Shown in pieces: positions 60,599 to 64,000 of a stretch of 64,000 nt of DNA. How positions within the stretch are numbered: position 1 is the stretch's first letter; every line of letters begins with the position of its first letter. The notes under the pieces were generated by a model. It did no database searches. It saw only the letters and a program-made list of their open reading frames with translations, and was not told the origin of the DNA. Both the position numbers and the translations under genes were made by a program. This stretch comes from Chitinophagaceae bacterium (GTDB lineage: Bacteria > Bacteroidota > Bacteroidia > Chitinophagales > Chitinophagaceae): NCBI GenBank assembly GCA_024103425.1, contig JAGFIS010000022.1:1-64000 (forward strand), in the 5' to 3' direction.

Positions 60599-61738
60599 TT
60601 AAAGTCTTTTGTTTTTAAAGATTCTTCTATAGGTCTGGAAAAGTAGGTCTATCGATTGTTTGTTATTAGGAAAGTCTTTAAATGTTCTTGGTTGTAATTT
60701 TAAATAGCTTTCCAGTTCTTCATGAGTGATACCCAGCTTTTCAGCTATTTGTTTTTCCATTTTCTTACCACTTTCAAGATCGCAAGAGGGAGTTCTCAAT
60801 ATTGCCAGAGCACTTTCTCTGTCAATTTGGTTAGAACAAATTTGTGACGAAAGAGTTGCTCTTCTATAATCCATGTTATATTTAGTCGGCATGATGTAAG
60901 AATGCCAGAATGCAGTTATCTGAGATTCGTGGTGCTTTCCTCCGTAGTCTTCCCATTTGCAGTTTTCAATTAAGAAAGCCTTTGCCTTGTCTTTATTGTA
61001 ATCAACGTAGTTGAGCAGGTAAATAGTTCTGATGTTTTTGATTAACTTGTAGTAAAACTCTTCAAACATTCCTACTGCAGGTATTTTTTTTATCTTTTTT
61101 CTACTATAGTTCTTGACTATATGCCTATAGTATTTCATGTCTCCTCTGCTGTGGTAGCCCCATGTGACAGGGAGTAGGGATTCCCCTGCCATATTGCCTC
61201 CTGATATGATATATTTTATATTGTGTTCAGCCGCTGTTTTATATAGGCAATATGGTATGGCCAAATCTGTTGGCATTTCAAAGTCAACAGAAGATGATCT
61301 GAGAAACGCAATTTGTATTTCTTTAAATTCCTCCCAGTCCAGAGTGAAGGTTTCCAGATCTAGGTTATAAGTTTCAACCAAGTGTTGGATGTTTCGATTT
61401 GCGATTTCAGTATTCCAACCATTGTCCATGTGTACTAATAGGGGGCGTAGACCGAAACTGCAAGCAAGGTGTACGGCATAAGAACTGTCGCCGCCGCCGC
61501 TAACCCCTATAACACAATCGTATTTCCCATTTTTCCCTTTAGCCTTTATGTTAGTCAGGATTGATTCCAACAGCTGCTCTGAAACCCCTTTTCTATATCC
61601 TGCTCTCTCTTTTTCTGCTAAAAGTTTTGTACATAAATAACAGTGTCCTTGTCGGTCAAACGTAATGTCCTCATCACTTGTGTCCATTACACACCTGGTA
61701 CAAATTTTATAGTTCTGGTCTTTAATTGTTGTTATCAT
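60599..61738 (-). CDS. N-acetyl sugar amidotransferase (WbpG-like)
   Basis: This 379-residue protein of the WbpG/PseA-type family has an N-terminal zinc-ribbon of C13-T-R-C16 and C33-Y-L-C36. The ATP-pyrophosphatase P-loop is G-V-S-G-G-G-D-S-S-Y (S80-S85), with downstream G-G-N-M-A-G-E-S and E-D-Y-G-G-K-H-H-E-S. WbpG turns an acetamido group into an acetamidino group (or a carboxylate into an amide) using ammonia supplied by HisH/HisF-like partners. No HisH or HisF homologue is seen in the window. The adjacent asparagine synthetase-like protein lacks its glutaminase, so the source of ammonia is open. Confidence 0.9.
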   Translation of the reverse strand: MITTIKDQNYKICTRCVMDTSDEDITFDRQGHCYLCTKLLAEKERAGYRKGVSEQLLESILTNIKAKGKNGKYDCVIGVSGGGDSSYAVHLACSFGLRPLLVHMDNGWNTEIANRNIQHLVETYNLDLETFTLDWEEFKEIQIAFLRSSSVDFEMPTDLAIPYCLYKTAAEHNIKYIISGGNMAGESLLPVTWGYHSRGDMKYYRHIVKNYSRKKIKKIPAVGMFEEFYYKLIKNIRTIYLLNYVDYNKDKAKAFLIENCKWEDYGGKHHESQITAFWHSYIMPTKYNMDYRRATLSSQICSNQIDRESALAILRTPSCDLESGKKMEKQIAEKLGITHEELESYLKLQPRTFKDFPNNKQSIDLLFQTYRRIFKNKRL

Positions 61739-61925
61739 AACCCTTTTCCAACCTTCTTTTTAACCCATTTTTGGGGCTTAAAGATATAATAGATTTGAAG
61801 TATGGCAGTAAAGAAAGTGTATATCTTACTAAAATATCATTTAACAGTTCAACCCTTGCGTGGGCAAGGCAATTCGTTAAACTCTTTATTGAATTAAGGT
61901 CAGGTGTAATATAGAAAACAAGAAA

Positions 61926-63194
61926 TTATTGTAGTACTTTTTTATGGAAAAATCCCGACTTCTGCGAGAAGTATAAAACTAAGAGTAACATAATCGAATT
62001 TGAAAAAATTTGTCCTATTCCAAGCCAAAAGATATTTAGGTGTTTTGATGTAAAATAATTGATGCTGAATGCCAGGATAATGATTATCGCAGAAAGGGTA
62101 GAAATTATTCTCTTGTTTTTGTGATAAATGATAGTTTGAAGAAAAAGATTACTTATACTCCAGATGAAAGTACTGGTTGCCAAAATATAAAATACATATA
62201 TGTGTTCTTTATAGGATTCTTTGATTATATAGTGGTATATGAAAGTGGTTATAAGAATTAGAAGAAATAGTACTGAGGCCATGATCAATACATACTTCAT
62301 AAATAATGGTTTCACCTTAGACCAATACTTCCCTTCGGAAAAAGATTTGTAAATTATTGGTTGTAAGTATTGTAGTAGTGATGAGGAGAAAATATATTGA
62401 ATCGTAGCAAATGTTGCTGCAACAGAGTAAAATCCTGCCATAGTTTTTCCATAATTAACCATTACGAAGAACTTATCTGAGGAGATGAGAAAGAAAATAG
62501 CCATTTGCAATGAGAAACCGGCGACACCGAATGTTAACTCCCTTCTCAGGAGCCGCGTGTTGATATTGCGGGTGAGGAATTTATTTTTTATAACATATCG
62601 GATAAAAATGTTTGTCATTACGAACATACCGATTCCATAACCTAATGCTCTTCCATACCATGTGGGAAATAGGGTATATATAAGTAGAAAGGAAAAAATG
62701 ATCTCAACTCCCGTACGAATTACGGTCATTAGTGCCATTTGTTTGGTTTTCTTTTCTATTATTAACAGAACAAAGAGCGCTTCATAACAATAATTAAATA
62801 CAAGGAATGATGGAATCATCCATAGAAATTCGGGTTGGTACTCAAATAGCCTGTATAAGGTATCGCGGAAGATGTATAATAATGGTGTAATAAGGATAAC
62901 TACAGACAGTGGAATAAGCATACTCGTTGAGAAGAGGCTTGAGTATTCTTTTTTAGAGAATTTAAAGTAGTCTACAGAAATGGTATATAGAGACCCCATA
63001 GAGATTACCGGGGTTAAGAAGATTATTGAGGTAGAAAAAATGTTTAATATCCCCATGTCTCCTTCTGAAAGGATATTAATGAAGAAGAGAAGTGCTATGA
63101 AGGATATGGCTTTATTCCAGAAACCGGCAAGTGTATATACGCCGACTCTTTTAGTTGAGTCGCGTTTTAATATATTTTGGATCCTTGAAATCAA
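61926..63194 (-). CDS. Oligosaccharide flippase (Wzx/MATE-like)
   Basis: This 422-residue membrane protein has about twelve hydrophobic helices over its length and a basic first segment (I-L-K-R-D-S-T-K-R-V-G-V-Y-T-L-A-G-F-W-N-K). This is the usual start of polysaccharide-biosynthesis flippases of the Wzx/RfbX group. It would move the lipid-linked repeat unit across the inner membrane for polymerisation. It is separated from the WbpG-like gene by 187 bp and from the right-hand glycosyltransferase by a divergent intergenic region. No Wzz or outer-membrane export gene is present. Confidence 0.87.
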   Translation of the reverse strand: MISRIQNILKRDSTKRVGVYTLAGFWNKAISFIALLFFINILSEGDMGILNIFSTSIIFLTPVISMGSLYTISVDYFKFSKKEYSSLFSTSMLIPLSVVILITPLLYIFRDTLYRLFEYQPEFLWMIPSFLVFNYCYEALFVLLIIEKKTKQMALMTVIRTGVEIIFSFLLIYTLFPTWYGRALGYGIGMFVMTNIFIRYVIKNKFLTRNINTRLLRRELTFGVAGFSLQMAIFFLISSDKFFVMVNYGKTMAGFYSVAATFATIQYIFSSSLLQYLQPIIYKSFSEGKYWSKVKPLFMKYVLIMASVLFLLILITTFIYHYIIKESYKEHIYVFYILATSTFIWSISNLFLQTIIYHKNKRIISTLSAIIIILAFSINYFTSKHLNIFWLGIGQIFSNSIMLLLVLYFSQKSGFFHKKVLQ

Positions 63195-63549
63195 AGTCTG
63201 GAAGAAAGTCGCTAAAAAATTAAAGATAGAATCTGCGTTTCTGAAGTTTTGTGACGCAATTTAGCTTTTAACTGAAATTAATAAAAAGAAACTCTCCATA
63301 TTTATTGAATCATAACAAAGGGGTTTTCGATTTGTAGGCAATGGGACTCATACTTTTGATTTTGCTATAATATCTTGGCTGATTCCATTCAGTATAAAAA
63401 TCCAGTGAGTTTCACCTTTGTCCGGGCGGTTTAGAATTATCAGAATCCGGGAAGTCGTTTGTTTGAAAATTATTTGTTGAAGACGGTCAGTGTTATGTCT
63501 TGAAAGAGAGTAAAACCTAATTTGTAATTTCGCGCCAAAGAGGGGATTT
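63195..63549. other. Divergent intergenic region between flippase and glycosyltransferase genes
   Basis: This AT-rich gap of 355 bp lies between two divergently oriented genes. No gene or strong hairpin is seen. Promoter-like fragments on the plus strand are TACTTTTG near 63353 and TTG (63501-63503 region) with TAATTTCG near 63526. Neither is a full consensus match. Promoters for both flanking genes probably lie here. Confidence 0.4.
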
Positions 63550-64000
63550 ATGGGGAATAATGATAAAAAGATTGGCTATGTACCTTATTCTGCCGACCTA
63601 TCACAACCGGGTGACCGTCGCAGATTCCCTTATTTCGCCGGCAGGCACAACATTCCCTTTGAAATAGCTGACCCCGGTAAAGAGTATGAAACTTTAGTAC
63701 TTACCGGATCTTCAAATCTTAGTTTGTGGTTGAAGTATAAGAAAAAGTATCCCGGGGTTAAAGTCATCTTCGAGATGGTCGACAACCTGATTTTTGCTCC
63801 CGATTGGTATTTCAGAATGTTCAAAGGCGTAGGCCGCTACCTTAATCGCAGGGAAAAAGCGCTTCATCTGAACTATTCGAAACTGGTTATGGATTGGATA
63901 GGTTTGGCAGACGTGGTACTTTGTTCCAATAATGTTCTTAAGGAAAAGGCAAAAGAAATCAATCCGAAGAGTTTTTTAAGCCCTGATTATCTGGAGTCTG
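63550..64000 (+). CDS. Glycosyltransferase (5' part), paralogue of the gene at 54836, cut by window edge
   Basis: An ATG at 63550 opens a frame that runs to the window end (150 complete codons). It reads K-I-G-Y-V-P-Y-S-A-D-L-S-Q-P-G-D-R-R-R-F-P-Y, then E-M-V-D-N-L near residue 79 and A-D-V-V-L-C-S-N near residue 124. It therefore aligns throughout with the protein at 54836 (I-G-Y-V-P-Y-S-A-D-L, E-M-V-D-S-L, A-D-I-V-L-C-S-N). The protein should continue for about 200 more residues. Same strand and same family as 54836 but far apart, so the two are dispersed paralogues. The C-terminal GT-B half is not visible here. Confidence 0.85.
   Translation, partial: MGNNDKKIGYVPYSADLSQPGDRRRFPYFAGRHNIPFEIADPGKEYETLVLTGSSNLSLWLKYKKKYPGVKVIFEMVDNLIFAPDWYFRMFKGVGRYLNRREKALHLNYSKLVMDWIGLADVVLCSNNVLKEKAKEINPKSFLSPDYLES

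Noticed and set aside
1..64000. tRNA or rRNA genes
   Set aside because: I checked the intergenic gaps by eye for TpsiC-loop-like and acceptor-stem-like sequence and found none. A tRNAscan run would be decisive.

Overview
The window is chromosomal DNA from a member of the Bacteroidota, most likely a Chitinophagaceae-type bacterium. The evidence is a type IX secretion C-terminal sorting domain, S74-type fibre proteins, LytS/LytTR and ECF/anti-sigma gene pairs of Bacteroidota style, a TAnnTTTG-type promoter, and many long FtsX-like permeases that begin M-(F/L)-(K/R)-N-Y-F-K and end N-P-V-K-S-L-R-T-E. No rRNA, tRNA, phage, transposase or CRISPR was recognised.

Region 1 (1-23.4 kb) is an exporter island. 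Six large permeases of the MacB/FtsX superfamily (about 780-810 aa each, with two periplasmic and two FtsX modules) lie on the minus strand. They follow one ABC ATPase and one HlyD/MacA-type adaptor. Upstream of the adaptor are two tiny paralogous genes of 54 and 60 codons that share a C-terminal F-T-x-A-x-L-W-x-I-Q-K-Q core. Divergently placed are an NtrC-type response regulator with an intact GAFTGA loop and a histidine kinase. Two copies of a TGGCAC-N5-TGTTAC element precede the tiny genes and the adaptor gene, and an array of TGTAC(G/T)AT repeats sits where an NtrC-type enhancer would be expected. I read this as a signal-responsive, probably sigma-54-linked export system. The tiny proteins are possible cargo or regulators; this is inference. 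A PIN-type toxin-antitoxin pair is inserted on the opposite strand between two permeases. The gaps hold several families of palindromic, tandem or duplicated non-coding repeats.

Region 2 (23.4-31.6 kb) is a surface-protein operon on the minus strand: a periplasmic rhodanese, a seven-repeat FG-GAP protein, two long fibre proteins made of 17-residue repeats with S74 autoprocessing domains, and a T9SS-sorted protein. Three of them share the same N-terminal N-V-G-I-G-T module behind the signal peptide.

Region 3 (31.8-44.8 kb) is housekeeping and cell-envelope metabolism: a LytS/LytTR two-component system, a lipoprotein esterase, dapA, accA, a MazG-like pyrophosphohydrolase, a GH25 lysozyme, a lytic transglycosylase, an M19 dipeptidase, a penicillin-acylase-family enzyme and an ECF sigma/anti-sigma operon.

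Region 4 (45.0-64.0 kb) is a surface-polysaccharide cluster, mostly on the minus strand: initiating sugar-phosphate transferase, PglE- and PglD-like sugar-modifying enzymes, an SDR epimerase, an asparagine synthetase and a glutaminase-less homologue, glycosyltransferases, a candidate polymerase, UDP-galactopyranose mutase, formyltransferase, NodB deacetylase, a WbpG-like sugar amidotransferase and a Wzx-like flippase. Two paralogous glycosyltransferases (54.8 kb and the truncated gene at the right edge) run on the opposite strand. No Wza/Wzc export proteins or 4,6-dehydratase are in view, so the cluster probably continues to the right.
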